In this document: positions 17,522-25,810 of the stretch, one piece after another | Layout: every line of letters begins with the position of its first letter | Position numbering within the stretch: the first letter of the stretch is position 1 | NCBI RefSeq assembly: GCF_016907355.1 | Contig: NZ_JAFBBW010000001.1 | Span: forward strand, 248,001 to 312,000 | Direction of reading: 5' to 3' | Length of the DNA: 64,000 bases | Source: Agromyces aurantiacus | Lineage (GTDB): Bacteria; Actinomycetota; Actinomycetes; Actinomycetales; Microbacteriaceae | Notes under the pieces: generated by a model | The model's database searches: none | What the model was told of the DNA's origin: nothing | The model's input: the letters and a program-made list of their open reading frames with translations, nothing else | Made by a program: the position numbers and the translations under genes

Positions 17522-18534
17522 GCACCGGCACCCGGCACGCGCAGGTCGAAGCGGCATCCGCCGTCGACGTTCTCGACCGAGCAGGCTCCGCCGTGCAGCT
17601 CCGCCACCCGCTGCACGATCGACAGCCCCGTGCCGGTGCCCCCGCCCTGGCCCGGCGTGCGCGCCGAGGTGCCGCGCCATCCGGGCTCGAACACATGACC
17701 CAGGTCGGCCTCGGGGATCCCACCGCAGCCGTCCGAGACGGACACGACCACCGCCTCGGCGCCGTCGCGGGCGACGTCCGCGCGCACCGCACGCCCACGG
17801 GGCGTGTGGCGGATCCCGTTGAGGACGAGGTTCTCGACCGCGCGCGAGAGCTCGCGCGGGTCGGCCACCGCCGCCGCGTCTCCCACCACCGCCCCGTCGA
17901 CCCGCACGCCGGCCGCCTGGGCGATCGGCGCCGCCGTCGCGAGCACGTCCGACACGATGTCGCCCACGTCGACGGGCTCGAGCTGCAGGCGCACCCCCGG
18001 CGCGTGCAGGCGCGAGTAGGCGAGCAGGTCGTCGACCATCCCACTCATCCTGGCGTTCTCGGCGAGGATGCCGCGAATGGCGTCCGCGGGCGCCGCGACG
18101 CCGTCCTCGGCGGCCTCGGCGAGCGCGCGCACCGACGCGAGCGGCGCCCGGAGGTCGTGGGAGATCCAGGCGACGACCTCGCGGCGCCGCGACTCGGCGG
18201 CCGCGTCGCGTTCGCGGGCGGCGACCGCCGCGGCCCGATCCGCACCGAGGCGCTGCGTGCGCACCGCGAGCACGAGGCCCACGACGAGCGCCGAGGGCAC
18301 GGCCGCGACCAGCAGCCAGAGCACGGCCGACACCGCGCTCTTCGGCAGCACCATCGCCTGGATGCTCGCCGCCACCCCGCTGCCCAGCGCCGCGATCACG
18401 ACGAGCGGCCCGAGGGCGGCGGCCAGCGCCGGACGGCGGCGTGCGACGGCCAGCACGATGAGCGCGCCGCCCAGGCCCACGGCGCCGGCCACGACGGCCG
18501 CGACGGCGATCGCCGGCAGCACCTCGAGGCTCAT
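17479..18534 (-). CDS. sensor histidine kinase (OmpR-system type)
   Basis: Membrane sensor kinase of 351 residues. Three hydrophobic segments lie in the first 95 residues with almost no extracellular loop, so it probably senses a signal in or at the membrane. The HisKA domain has phospho-acceptor His126 in WISHDLRAPLASVR; the HATPase domain has the N box RAVENLVLNGIRH, the G1 box SDGCGGIPE and the G2 box GTGTGLSIV. ATG 18534 overlaps the regulator's stop (ATGA), so the pair is translationally coupled. It converges on ccdA with a 43-base overlap. Confidence 0.9.
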   Translation of the reverse strand: MSLEVLPAIAVAAVVAGAVGLGGALIVLAVARRRPALAAALGPLVVIAALGSGVAASIQAMVLPKSAVSAVLWLLVAAVPSALVVGLVLAVRTQRLGADRAAAVAARERDAAAESRRREVVAWISHDLRAPLASVRALAEAAEDGVAAPADAIRGILAENARMSGMVDDLLAYSRLHAPGVRLQLEPVDVGDIVSDVLATAAPIAQAAGVRVDGAVVGDAAAVADPRELSRAVENLVLNGIRHTPRGRAVRADVARDGAEAVVVSVSDGCGGIPEADLGHVFEPGWRGTSARTPGQGGGTGTGLSIVQRVAELHGGACSVENVDGGCRFDLRVPGAGAQAPRSSSRRATGS

Positions 18535-19208
18535 GTGCCGCCGTCCCACCGGTAGCCGACGCCGAACACCGTCACGAGCCGGCGGGGCCGTGCCGGGTCG
18601 GGCTCGATCTTCTCGCGAAGCCGGCGCACGTGCACGGTCACGGTCGAGAGGTCGCCGACCTCCCAGCCCCACACCTCGCGCAGCAGCGTCTCGCGGTCGT
18701 GGACGGCGCCCGGGTGCGAGAGGAACCAGCGCAGCAGCTCGAACTCGCGCACGGTCAGCTGCAGCTCGACGCCGTCCTGCCAGGCCCGATGCGCGACCGG
18801 GTCGAGCGAGAGCGCGCCGTCCTCGAGGAGCGCGGGCGGCCCACCGCCGGTGCGGCGCAGCACCGCCTGGACCCGCAGCACGAGCTCGCGCGGGCTGAAC
18901 GGCTTGACGATGTAGTCGTCGGCGCCCGACTCGAGGCCGACGAGCCGGTCGTCCTCCTCGCCCCGGGCGGTCAGCATGAGGATCGGCATCGAGGGTCGCG
19001 CGGTGCGCAACCGGCGAAGGACCTCGATGCCGTCGAGCCCGGGCAGCATCAGATCGAGCACGACCGCGTCGGGGGCGGATGCCTCGGCTGCGGCCACGGC
19101 GGCGAATCCGTCCGCGGCGCGCTCCGTCTCCATCCCGGCGCGCTCGAGGTAGGCGACCACCACCTCCGCGACGGTGGCGTCGTCGTCGACCACGAGCACG
19201 CGTGCCAC
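18531..19208 (-). CDS. OmpR/PhoB-family response regulator
   Basis: Two-domain regulator of 225 residues. Receiver: acidic cluster at 8-10, phospho-Asp52 in VLDLMLPG, conserved Lys102 in YIVKPFSP. The winged-helix DNA-binding domain (about 130-222) has LTVREFELLRWFL and VTVHVRRLREKIE. The start is GTG 19208, with TACGCT six bases upstream, so probably leaderless. The intergenic region holds GTAAGG direct repeats at 11-base spacing, the layout bound by this family, so control of the adjacent secreted-protein gene or of itself is a good guess. Confidence 0.92.
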   Translation of the reverse strand: MARVLVVDDDATVAEVVVAYLERAGMETERAADGFAAVAAAEASAPDAVVLDLMLPGLDGIEVLRRLRTARPSMPILMLTARGEEDDRLVGLESGADDYIVKPFSPRELVLRVQAVLRRTGGGPPALLEDGALSLDPVAHRAWQDGVELQLTVREFELLRWFLSHPGAVHDRETLLREVWGWEVGDLSTVTVHVRRLREKIEPDPARPRRLVTVFGVGYRWDGGT

Positions 19209-19214
19209 GAGCCC

Positions 19215-19220
19215 AGCGTA
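19215..19220 (-). promoter_or_regulatory. -10 element of OmpR-type regulator gene (leaderless)
   Basis: TACGCT on the minus strand, exactly six bases before the GTG start; no ribosome-binding site intervenes. Confidence 0.5.
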
Positions 19221-19277
19221 CGGCCGCCTCGGCGGTGATCGGCGGGGTTCCGCGGGCCGGCGCCATCCGTCACCACA

Positions 19278-19299
19278 CCGTAAGGAGGCGGTAAGGGCG
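19278..19299 (+). promoter_or_regulatory. GTAAGG direct repeats, candidate OmpR-type binding site
   Basis: Two copies of GTAAGG at 19280 and 19291, an 11-base period (one helical turn), lie between the divergent regulator and secreted-protein genes. OmpR/PhoB dimers typically bind such tandem repeats. A single inverse copy (CCTTAC) occurs at 16219-16224, upstream of the thioredoxin/ccdA pair. Confidence 0.5.
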
Positions 19300-19409
19300 C
19301 CGTCATGGAGTTCGCGCGTGCCCCGCGCTGGACTGGCGTGGCGGCCCGGAATCGAGCCGCCCGGCGCTCGCCGGCCACCGACGGCCTCGGCCGTGGAAGG
19401 GAACCTCCC

Positions 19410-19865
19410 ATGCTCACCCGCATCTCGCGCACCGCACTCACCGCCGCCGCCGCCGCGGCGCTCGTCCTCGCGCCCGCGGCGGCGCACGCCGCCGGCTCGG
19501 GCGGCGTCACCGGCCCGGCGTTCTACGTCGACGGCGACCTCTACCGCACGGTCGCCACGCCGAACGACCTCTCGAGCACGGGCGCGCCGTCGCACGCGTT
19601 CGACGTCATCTACGCCTTCGGCGGGGAGCAGCCCAACGTCGCGACGGCGGCGCCGGGCGACACCGACTACAACGGCGGCCGCTGGATGGTGCACGCCCTC
19701 GCCTTCCCGATGGGCTACGCCGCGGCGGTCGCCGCGGGCGACACGGACGGCGACGGCGTGATCGACTCGGACGCGGAGCTCATGTCGGCGATCGCGGCCG
19801 GCGCGGCGGTCGACACGGGGGTCGTCAGGTCCTTCACCTGCCCGGTGATCCCGTTGCACGGGTGA
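19410..19865 (+). CDS. small secreted protein of unknown function
   Basis: The 151-residue protein begins with a clear signal peptide (basic start, Ala-rich core, likely cleavage after AAHA). The mature part has one Cys, a region rich in Asp/Gly (GDTDGDGVIDSDAEL) that resembles a calcium-binding dockerin-like loop, and NGGRWMVHALAF. I know of no assigned function. ATG 19410 is preceded by AAGGGA. It is divergent from the OmpR-type regulator across about 200 bases that contain its candidate binding site, so it may be a target of that system. Its end overlaps the convergent LysR gene by 32 bases. Confidence 0.75.
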   Translation: MLTRISRTALTAAAAAALVLAPAAAHAAGSGGVTGPAFYVDGDLYRTVATPNDLSSTGAPSHAFDVIYAFGGEQPNVATAAPGDTDYNGGRWMVHALAFPMGYAAAVAAGDTDGDGVIDSDAELMSAIAAGAAVDTGVVRSFTCPVIPLHG

Positions 19866-20737
19866 GGTCCTCGAGCGCGCGGCCGAGCGCCCGGGTCACG
19901 GCGTCGATGGCGGGGTGGCCGCGGCTGCCCCGCCGGACCGAGATGGAGATCTCACGGTGGTCGCCGGACGGCTCGAGCCGCGCGTCGAGGGTCGGCCTGA
20001 TCCCGAGCCGAGGGATGAAGCCGACGGCGAGCCCGGCTCCGATGAGCGTGGCGTGCAGCACGAGGTCCGCCGTCTCGAAGCGCACGCCCGGCTCGAAGCC
20101 GGCGCTCCGGCATCGATCGAGTGCCCACGAACGCGCTGCGGTCCCGACCGGTTCCATGACCCACGGCGCGTCCGCGAGCTCGCGGAACGACGCGGCGGCG
20201 TACGGCGCCGGCACTGCGAGGACGAGTTCGTCGGGCACGGTCGCGACGCGCTCGATGCCGGCCGCCGGCGAATGGGGGTCGTGCGGGTAGCGCTCGGTGA
20301 TCGCGACGTCGAAGTCGCGGGCGAGGAGCCCGGGGATCGCGTGCTCGGCGGGGACGTGCGAGTACTGCACCTCGAGCATCGGATGCTCCTGCGCGAGACC
20401 GGGGGCCACGACCGGGATGAGCGCGTGCGCCGCGGTCTGGAAGGTCGCGACGCGGACCCGCCCGAGTGACGGCGTCGCGGCTCGCGGCGATCGCCGCCTC
20501 GGCGCGCTCGAGCTCGCGGAGGATCGTCTCGGTGTGCGCGACGAGGGCGTTCGCCGCCGCCGTGAGGCGGACGCCGCGGCCGACCGGCTCGAGCAGCGGC
20601 ACGCCGACTTCGCGGGTGAGGATCGACAGTTGGTGCGACACGGTCGAGGGGTCGTAGCCGAGCGCCGCGGCGACCGCCGCCAGGGTGCCGCGATGATGCA
20701 GCTCGCGGAGCAGCCTGAGCCGCGCCAGATCGTACAC
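19834..20737 (-). pseudogene. LysR-family regulator with an internal frameshift
   Basis: The N-terminal 90 residues from GTG 20737 form the LysR helix-turn-helix (RLRLLRELHHRGTLAAVAAA, DPSTVSHQLSIL) and linker helix. Near 20452-20475 the similarity moves to another frame, which supplies the whole effector-binding domain (VRVATFQTAAHALIP to the stop at 19834). A one-base change at the junction would restore a protein of about 300 residues, the normal LysR length. It may be a real frameshift mutation or a sequencing error in the GC-rich stretch. A GAGGAG site 7 bases before the GTG is intact. It is divergent from the lysE-type gene it would be expected to control. Confidence 0.78.
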
Positions 20738-20826
20738 GGCGTGCTCCTCTCGTGAGATCGACGCATGAGTACTGCTGAGAATGATGCTATGGATGCCGCA
20801 ACCGGCCGTCCATACGGTCGAAGGCG

Positions 20827-21477
20827 ATGGAACTGCTCACCGCACTCGCGCCCTTCGCCCTCATGCTGGGCGTGCTCACGATCACGCCAGGAGCGGACAC
20901 GGCGTTGCTCATCCGGTCGGCGACCGTCTCGCCGCGCCGCGCGTGGGGCGTCGTCGTGGGGGTCCAGTTCGGCGTCCTCGCGTGGGGACTGCTCGCATCG
21001 ATCGGCGTCGCCGCCCTGTTCGACGCCGTGCCGACGATCGGATTCGCGGTGCGGGCCGCCGGTGCCGCCTACCTGCTGTGGATCGGCTCGCGACTGCTCG
21101 TCTCGGCGGCGCGGCGCCCCGCGGCCCGGATCGAGGACGGGCCGCTCGCGGCATCCGGATCGTTCCTGACCGGACTGCGGCAGGGCGGACTCACCAACCT
21201 GCTCAACCCGAAGGTCGGTGCGTTCTACGTCGCGGTCGTCTCGCAGGTCGGGTCCCTCGGCGGTGGCGCGCACTTCGCGACGGGCATGGCACTGGCCGGC
21301 ATCCACGTGGCCTTCGGCGCGTCCTGGCTGGGCGCGCTGGCCCTGCTCGCGCAGTCGATGGGCTCCTGGCTGCGCCGCCCCGCGGTGGCCAGCCCGATCG
21401 ACGGGCTCGCCGGCGTGGTCATCACCGGATTCGGGATCGCGCTCGGGATCGCCGCGGTCGTCTCGCTGACCGGGTGA
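20827..21477 (+). CDS. LysE family amino-acid/metabolite exporter
   Basis: RhtB/LysE-type exporter of 216 residues with about six membrane segments. Family marks are the N-terminal ITPGADTALLIRSA, the middle block QGGLTNLLNPKVGAFYV, and a hydrophobic C-terminus. Members export amino acids such as lysine, threonine or homoserine lactone; the cargo here is unknown. GAAGGCG precedes ATG 20827. The divergent LysR gene, 89 bases away, would be its classic regulator but carries a frameshift, so regulation may be lost. Confidence 0.87.
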   Translation: MELLTALAPFALMLGVLTITPGADTALLIRSATVSPRRAWGVVVGVQFGVLAWGLLASIGVAALFDAVPTIGFAVRAAGAAYLLWIGSRLLVSAARRPAARIEDGPLAASGSFLTGLRQGGLTNLLNPKVGAFYVAVVSQVGSLGGGAHFATGMALAGIHVAFGASWLGALALLAQSMGSWLRRPAVASPIDGLAGVVITGFGIALGIAAVVSLTG

Positions 21478-21560
21478 CACGGGACGGCGGTGGCACACTG
21501 GAGGACGGAGCGACCGCCGATCCCCCGACACCCCGGCGCCGTCGCGTTGGAGTGCCAGCC

Positions 21561-21947
21561 ATGATCACCGATGCCGCCCGCGAATTCCTCGCCGAGCGCC
21601 ACCTCGCGACGCTCTCGACCCTCGGCCGGGACGGGCGCATCCACTCGGTCCCGGTCGGCATCACCTACCTCGACGGCGTCGTCCGGGTGATCGGCAGTCG
21701 CGGCTCGCAGAAGTTCGTGAACGCCGAGCGGAGCGGTCGCGCGAGCGTGAACACCGTCGACGGCGCGAGGTGGATCAGCTTCGAGGGCCCGGTGCGCGTG
21801 CTCGCCGACGCCGACGCCGTCGCCCTCGCCGTCGAGCTGTACGCCAGGCGCTACCGGCAGCCGCGGCCCAACCCCCAGCGGGTCGTGCTCGAGCTGACGG
21901 TCGAGCGCGTGCTCGGATCGGCCGGGATGCGCCCCGAGTCCGGCTGA
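21561..21947 (+). CDS. PPOX-class flavin/F420-binding protein
   Basis: Split-barrel protein of 128 residues of the pyridoxamine 5'-phosphate oxidase-like superfamily. The pattern ATLSTLGRDGRIHSVPVGI, then GSRGSQKFVNAERSGRAS, then ISFEGPVRVL matches the actinobacterial PPOX class often annotated as F420-dependent. It may bind F420 or FMN; neither cofactor can be proved here. ATG 21561 has GGAG nine bases upstream. It lies 83 bases after the lysE-type gene on the same strand. Confidence 0.82.
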   Translation: MITDAAREFLAERHLATLSTLGRDGRIHSVPVGITYLDGVVRVIGSRGSQKFVNAERSGRASVNTVDGARWISFEGPVRVLADADAVALAVELYARRYRQPRPNPQRVVLELTVERVLGSAGMRPESG

Positions 21948-22027
21948 CTCGCTCGCGAGACATCCGCCCGACCCCTTGAATCACGTCGTCGGCAGGCGCA
22001 CAGTGGAAGGGAGCGAGGGAGGCCCGA

Positions 22028-22732
22028 ATGCGCGCCACGATGCTTCACCCGGATGTCATGCCGATCCTCTCCCCGGGCCGGCACCGCTCGCCCCGGCGCG
22101 GGGCCTGCTTCATGGAGTTCGCCTCCTACCTCGCCGGCGAGCGATGGAGCGACCATCCGGCGTGCACCCACGCCACGCTCGCCCACCTCGCGCGCATGGT
22201 GAACGACCGCACGAGCGACGCCGGCCGCGCGCGGCTCGCGCCGCTGATCCCGGCGGTCATCGGCCTGACCAGCGAGGACCCGATGCTCGACGTGCTGCTC
22301 GCCGCACGGGCTGCGAGCGCGGCCGTGCCGATCGCCGCCGAGGAGCGCCAGCGCTCGCAGGCCGTCGGGCTGCGGATCGCGCTCTCGGTGCTCGCGCACC
22401 GCGACGACGACCTCGCGACCGAGACGCGCGAACGCGGCGCGGGCGCCCTGCGCGCCGCTCCCGCCGCCGACGCGTGGGCCGCGCGGTTCATCGCGAAGGT
22501 CGGCACGGGCAGCCCCGTCCTCTCCGGCATGTCGGCGCGTCAGTGCCGCGACATCGTGACCGGTGCGGTCGACGGCATCGCCCGAGCCTGCATCGACGAC
22601 GCCGACGACCGCCTCGTGGCCCTGCTGTCCGCCGCCGTGTCCGACACGGCGCGCTTCGTGGGCGCCTCGCGACAGCCCGCGGCCGGTCCGGCCGCTGTCG
22701 CGATGGCCGCTGCGCCCGCCCGGTCTCGCTGA
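22028..22732 (+). CDS. conserved-looking hypothetical protein
   Basis: No family recognised. The 234-residue protein is soluble and Ala/Arg-rich. The start GRHRSPRRGACFMEFASYLAGERWSD then a His/Cys-containing CTHATLAHLARMVND looks like a purposeful conserved N-terminus. The rest is mostly helical, ending in a low-complexity Ala-rich tail. ATG 22028 is preceded by GGGAGG. A 36-base perfect palindrome lies 28 bases after the stop and probably ends transcription. Confidence 0.65.
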   Translation: MRATMLHPDVMPILSPGRHRSPRRGACFMEFASYLAGERWSDHPACTHATLAHLARMVNDRTSDAGRARLAPLIPAVIGLTSEDPMLDVLLAARAASAAVPIAAEERQRSQAVGLRIALSVLAHRDDDLATETRERGAGALRAAPAADAWAARFIAKVGTGSPVLSGMSARQCRDIVTGAVDGIARACIDDADDRLVALLSAAVSDTARFVGASRQPAAGPAAVAMAAAPARSR

Positions 22733-22760
22733 GGCGGCGATCGGTGCCGACACGCGGACA

Positions 22761-22796
22761 TGCGAGGGCCTCCGCCGATCGGCGGAGGCCCTCGCA
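22761..22796. terminator. bidirectional terminator-like palindrome
   Basis: A perfect 36-base palindrome (18 bp each side, very GC-rich) between two convergent genes. No T-run follows on either side, so it may act by structure alone. Confidence 0.7.
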
Positions 22797-22840
22797 TTCG
22801 TGTCAGTGCACCCGACCCGGGCGACGACGTCGGTCGTCGG

Positions 22841-23548
22841 CTACGCGATCGCCTGCCCCGGCGTGGAGGGCTGCCACTGGGGCTCGCCCGCCGGCCCGTC
22901 CTCGGCGGGCGCCGGCGCGGCTTCGGCGGTCGCCTCGGGCGAGGCCTGCGGCAGGCTGCCGAGACGGTCGACCTGCTCGGTGAGCGCCTCGAGCACCGAG
23001 CGCAGCTGGATCTGCGCGACCTGCGCGTAGGTGCGGACGTACTCGATCTCGGGAACCGCCGGCCCCTGCTGCGTAGCCGGAAGGGTCGCGGTCGCCTGGC
23101 TCGCGCTGCTCTCGGCCCGCTCGAGGATCTCGCGGTACTGGTTGCGGGCGGTGAGCACGAGGTCGCGCGCGTACTGCTCGGCGTCGGCGATCGCCTTGTC
23201 GGCGATGAGCTGGGCCTGGGTGAGCAGGCCGACCGCGCCGGAGGTGATCTCGTCCTCGGAGCCGGAGCCGGGGCCGGCGCCGCCGCGCAGGTTCGCGTTC
23301 TCGGCGCGCAGCGTCGCGAGCTCCTGACGCGCGTCACTCGCTGCGGTGCGCACCTCGGCGATCGCCTGCGCGAGGCTCGCCATGAAGTTGTCGACCTCGA
23401 GGCGGTCGTACGCGCCGCCCCGGATCTTCATGGTGAACTCGACCGAACGGGTGTCGGGCAGGCGGCTGACGGCGAGGGCCAGGGCGTTCTCGGGCGTGGT
23501 GCCCGGCGGCGCGGCGATGGTCTCGGGGTCGATCTCGTTCTGCGTCAT
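22841..23548 (-). CDS. DivIVA-like coiled-coil protein
   Basis: Soluble protein of 235 residues. After a disordered start, residues about 38-60 read FTMKIRGGAYDRLEVDNFM, close to the DivIVA/Wag31 N-terminal pattern, followed by coiled coil to about 175 and a Pro/Ala/Glu-rich tail. DivIVA proteins mark membrane curvature and polar growth sites. It shares ATGA with the flavohaemoprotein stop, so it is the third gene of a globin operon, an unexpected place for a DivIVA-like protein. Whether it localises the globins or is only co-transcribed is unknown. Confidence 0.72.
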   Translation of the reverse strand: MTQNEIDPETIAAPPGTTPENALALAVSRLPDTRSVEFTMKIRGGAYDRLEVDNFMASLAQAIAEVRTAASDARQELATLRAENANLRGGAGPGSGSEDEITSGAVGLLTQAQLIADKAIADAEQYARDLVLTARNQYREILERAESSASQATATLPATQQGPAVPEIEYVRTYAQVAQIQLRSVLEALTEQVDRLGSLPQASPEATAEAAPAPAEDGPAGEPQWQPSTPGQAIA

Positions 23549-24753
23549 GCGTAGGCCCCCTGTTCGCTCTGCGGCAGCTCGGTCGGCTGCGGGTCGTGGG
23601 TGTGGTGATGCAGGGCATGACTGTCTTCGTCGAGGGTCGCGAACTGCTCGAAGCGGACGTCGTCGTGCGCAACCCCCGCGGCGCGGAGGCGGCGGACGGT
23701 GTGGCGGACCATCTCGGCGGAGCCGCACACGAGCGCGAGGCGCCCGTGCCACGGGCCGGCGTCGGCCGCGGCGTCGCCGACGTAGCCCTTGGCGCCCGGG
23801 TAGGTCGGGTCGTCCGAGATCACGGGGGTGTACGTGAACCAGGGTCGTCCCGAGAGGTCCTGCAGCAGGCGGTGCTCGTACAGGCTCGACGGCACTCGCG
23901 CGCCGTGGAACAGGTCGACCCGGGGCGCGCGGCCGGTGGACCGCCACACCTGGTCGAGTCGCTCGAGGTGCGCCCGCAGCGGGGCCAGGCCGGTGCCGCC
24001 GGCGACCATGACGAGGTCGCGTTCGCGCTCGCGCTCGTCGAGGGTCAGCTCCTGGCCGACGGCTGCGCCGATCCGCACCCGCTCGCCGGGCCGCAGGTCG
24101 CGCACGATCGTGCTGCTGACCTGGCCGCCCGGCACCAGCTGGACGTGGAACTCGAGGGAACCATCGGGGCGCGGTGCGTTCGCCGGGCTGAGGTAGCGCC
24201 ACAGGCGCGGCCGGGCGGGCACCTCGACCGCCACCGACTGGCCCGGCTCGAACGGCAGGTGCGGCTCGGGCCGGACCTGCACGACCACGATGTCGAGGCC
24301 GCGACGGTCGACGTCGACGACCTGACCGCTCCACGACGCGGGACTGGTCTGCTCGGACTCCGCGGCGGCCTGCACCATGACGCCGGCGATCACGCCGTAC
24401 GCGGCCGCCCAGTCCCCCGCGAGCTCCTCGGTCCAGAGGTCTCCGAGGAAGTGCTCGAGGGTTGCGAGCAGCGACGCGCCGACCGCGTCGTAGTGCTCGG
24501 CGATGACCTCGAACCGCCGGTGGTCGCGGCCGAGCTGCTGGATGAACGCGGTCACCTCATCGAGCTGGTCGACGTTCGAGACGATGCGCCCGAGCGCGCC
24601 GACCAGGCGATCGCGCTGGGTCGCCATCGAGACCGGGAACATGCTGCGCAGCCCGGGGTGCGAGAGGAAGAGGTGCGAGTAGAAGTACAGCGGCACCTCG
24701 TCGCCGAGGGTCTCGGCGAGCGCCCACGTCTTCTTCAGTGCGGCGGTGTCCAC
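23545..24753 (-). CDS. flavohaemoprotein-like globin-reductase
   Basis: Two-part protein of 402 residues. The globin domain (1-135) has B10 Tyr25 in FYSHLF and proximal His78 in GRDHRRF. The FAD-binding domain follows (RLWRYLSPAN), then the NAD(P)H domain (VAGGTGLAPLRAHL). Such flavohaemoglobins act as nitric oxide dioxygenases, turning NO into nitrate. The C-terminus carries an extra His-rich tail. It starts four bases after the truncated-haemoglobin gene and overlaps the DivIVA-like gene. An NO- or oxygen-related role is well supported by family; no NsrR-like operator was seen. Confidence 0.88.
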   Translation of the reverse strand: MDTAALKKTWALAETLGDEVPLYFYSHLFLSHPGLRSMFPVSMATQRDRLVGALGRIVSNVDQLDEVTAFIQQLGRDHRRFEVIAEHYDAVGASLLATLEHFLGDLWTEELAGDWAAAYGVIAGVMVQAAAESEQTSPASWSGQVVDVDRRGLDIVVVQVRPEPHLPFEPGQSVAVEVPARPRLWRYLSPANAPRPDGSLEFHVQLVPGGQVSSTIVRDLRPGERVRIGAAVGQELTLDERERERDLVMVAGGTGLAPLRAHLERLDQVWRSTGRAPRVDLFHGARVPSSLYEHRLLQDLSGRPWFTYTPVISDDPTYPGAKGYVGDAAADAGPWHGRLALVCGSAEMVRHTVRRLRAAGVAHDDVRFEQFATLDEDSHALHHHTHDPQPTELPQSEQGAYA

Positions 24754-24757
24754 CGCG

Positions 24758-25168
24758 TCACCCGGCCGCGGAGCGCGCCTCGACCACGATGTCGGGCTCG
24801 GTGCCGGCGATCGTGCCGACGACCCGGTCGATGATGGGGCGCTCGACGCCGGCTTCGCTGAGTGCGGTCACGAGGTGGCCGGCGACGGCGCCGAAGTCCT
24901 CGCGCGAGATGTTCATGCCCTCGTGGGCGGCGCGCAGGTCGCGCCCGGAGTACTCGACCGGTCCGCCCATGACCTGCGACACGAGCGCGACCTGGTGGCG
25001 CTTGAGTCGGACCATCTCGATCCCCTCGAAGTAGCCGCTCAGCTGCTCGTCGCCGAGCACGAGCTGGTAGAACCGGTCCACCACCTGGGCGATCGCCGGG
25101 CCACCGCCGACCGCCGCGTAGTCGCTCTGGGCCTGGGGGTCGTTCTGCTCGTCCGGGGTGGAGGTCAT
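24758..25168 (-). CDS. truncated haemoglobin (group I-like)
   Basis: Small 2-over-2 globin of 136 residues. The proximal His82 lies in AAHEGMNI, a B10 Tyr34 is in RFYQLVL, and a Gly pair typical of truncated haemoglobins is seen in VGGGPAIAQVVDRFY. Group I members such as GlbN bind O2 and detoxify NO. ATG 25168 follows a GGAT-type purine stretch. It is the first gene of the operon with a flavohaemoprotein, so the two may work together on NO or O2. Confidence 0.88.
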   Translation of the reverse strand: MTSTPDEQNDPQAQSDYAAVGGGPAIAQVVDRFYQLVLGDEQLSGYFEGIEMVRLKRHQVALVSQVMGGPVEYSGRDLRAAHEGMNISREDFGAVAGHLVTALSEAGVERPIIDRVVGTIAGTEPDIVVEARSAAG

Positions 25169-25241
25169 CGGTTCATCCGATCTCTGGTAGGGCGGGGGAC
25201 CTACCTTTCTTAGCAGAGACGCCCAGCGGGGCGGAATCGGA

Positions 25242-25589
25242 TCAGGACAACTCCCATGGAGCTTCGAGGTCGCGAAGGGCTTGGAGCGCGCCGGCCCGGT
25301 AGCTCTCCCAGTTGCGATCGCCGCCACCCGGTGGCCTGCGTCGCTCCCACTCCTCGGCGAGCGCCGCGGCCGCGGCGAGGATGGCGTCGGCGGTCGCGTC
25401 ACGGTCGGTGCGACGCAGCAAGTCACCGAGTGCCGCCGCCCGGCCCTCCTGGAACTTCGCGGTCGGGTGCGACCGCCCGTCCTTCGCGATCGTGCAGGAC
25501 GTCGCGTCGCCCAGCGCGTCGGCCCAGGCCTGCGCCGACGAGGTGCGCCGCCGGCGCACCTCGTCGCGATCGAGCGCCGGCCGCGGCAT
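25242..25589 (-). CDS. hypothetical protein
   Basis: 115 residues, not assigned to a family. It is rich in Arg and Ala, probably helical, with a conserved-looking TSCTIAKDGRSHPTAKFQEG and a C-terminal GDRNWESYRAGALQALRDLE. The start ATG 25589 is the first good one after the Cys-rich gene upstream ends at 25595, so they are closely packed and probably co-transcribed. A longer in-frame reading upstream would run through the Cys-rich gene in the wrong frame and is rejected. Confidence 0.6.
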   Translation of the reverse strand: MPRPALDRDEVRRRRTSSAQAWADALGDATSCTIAKDGRSHPTAKFQEGRAAALGDLLRRTDRDATADAILAAAAALAEEWERRRPPGGGDRNWESYRAGALQALRDLEAPWELS

Positions 25590-25594
25590 CCGGC

Positions 25595-25756
25595 TCAGCG
25601 CCCGAAGAGGCGCGCGAGGAAGCCGGTCGACGGCTCGTCCTCGTGCCCGGCGCAGCGCTGCGCGCGCGGGACGCCGCGCATGACCTGGTCGACGTGCTGG
25701 CCGCAGCCGGCCCAGGTGGTCTTTCCGCACTTCCGGCAGGTGACGGCTCGGCACAT
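25595..25756 (-). CDS. 53-residue Cys-rich zinc-ribbon-like protein
   Basis: Very small protein beginning MCRAVTCRKCGKTTWAGCGQ. Cysteines at 2, 7, 10, 18 and 35 plus His21 could form a metal-binding knuckle. A GAGGAG ribosome site lies 8 bases before ATG 25756. It is paralogous to the 39-residue gene just upstream, sharing CGKTTW-GCGQHV, and has an extra C-terminal helix. Both sit beside the CoA-disulfide reductase-rhodanese gene, so a sulfur or metal role is possible; function unknown. Confidence 0.78.
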   Translation of the reverse strand: MCRAVTCRKCGKTTWAGCGQHVDQVMRGVPRAQRCAGHEDEPSTGFLARLFGR

Positions 25757-25810
25757 GTGGGTTCTCCTCGTTCGGGTTGGTCGGGGTGGTTCAGGCGTTG
25801 CCGGACGGCG

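Noticed and set aside
22761..22796. Phage or integrase attachment site
   Set aside because: Its position between convergent genes and perfect GC-rich dyad fit a terminator; there is no integrase, tRNA or second copy.
25169..25241. NsrR or FNR operator for the globin operon
   Set aside because: I looked for the known inverted repeats and found none convincing in this gap.
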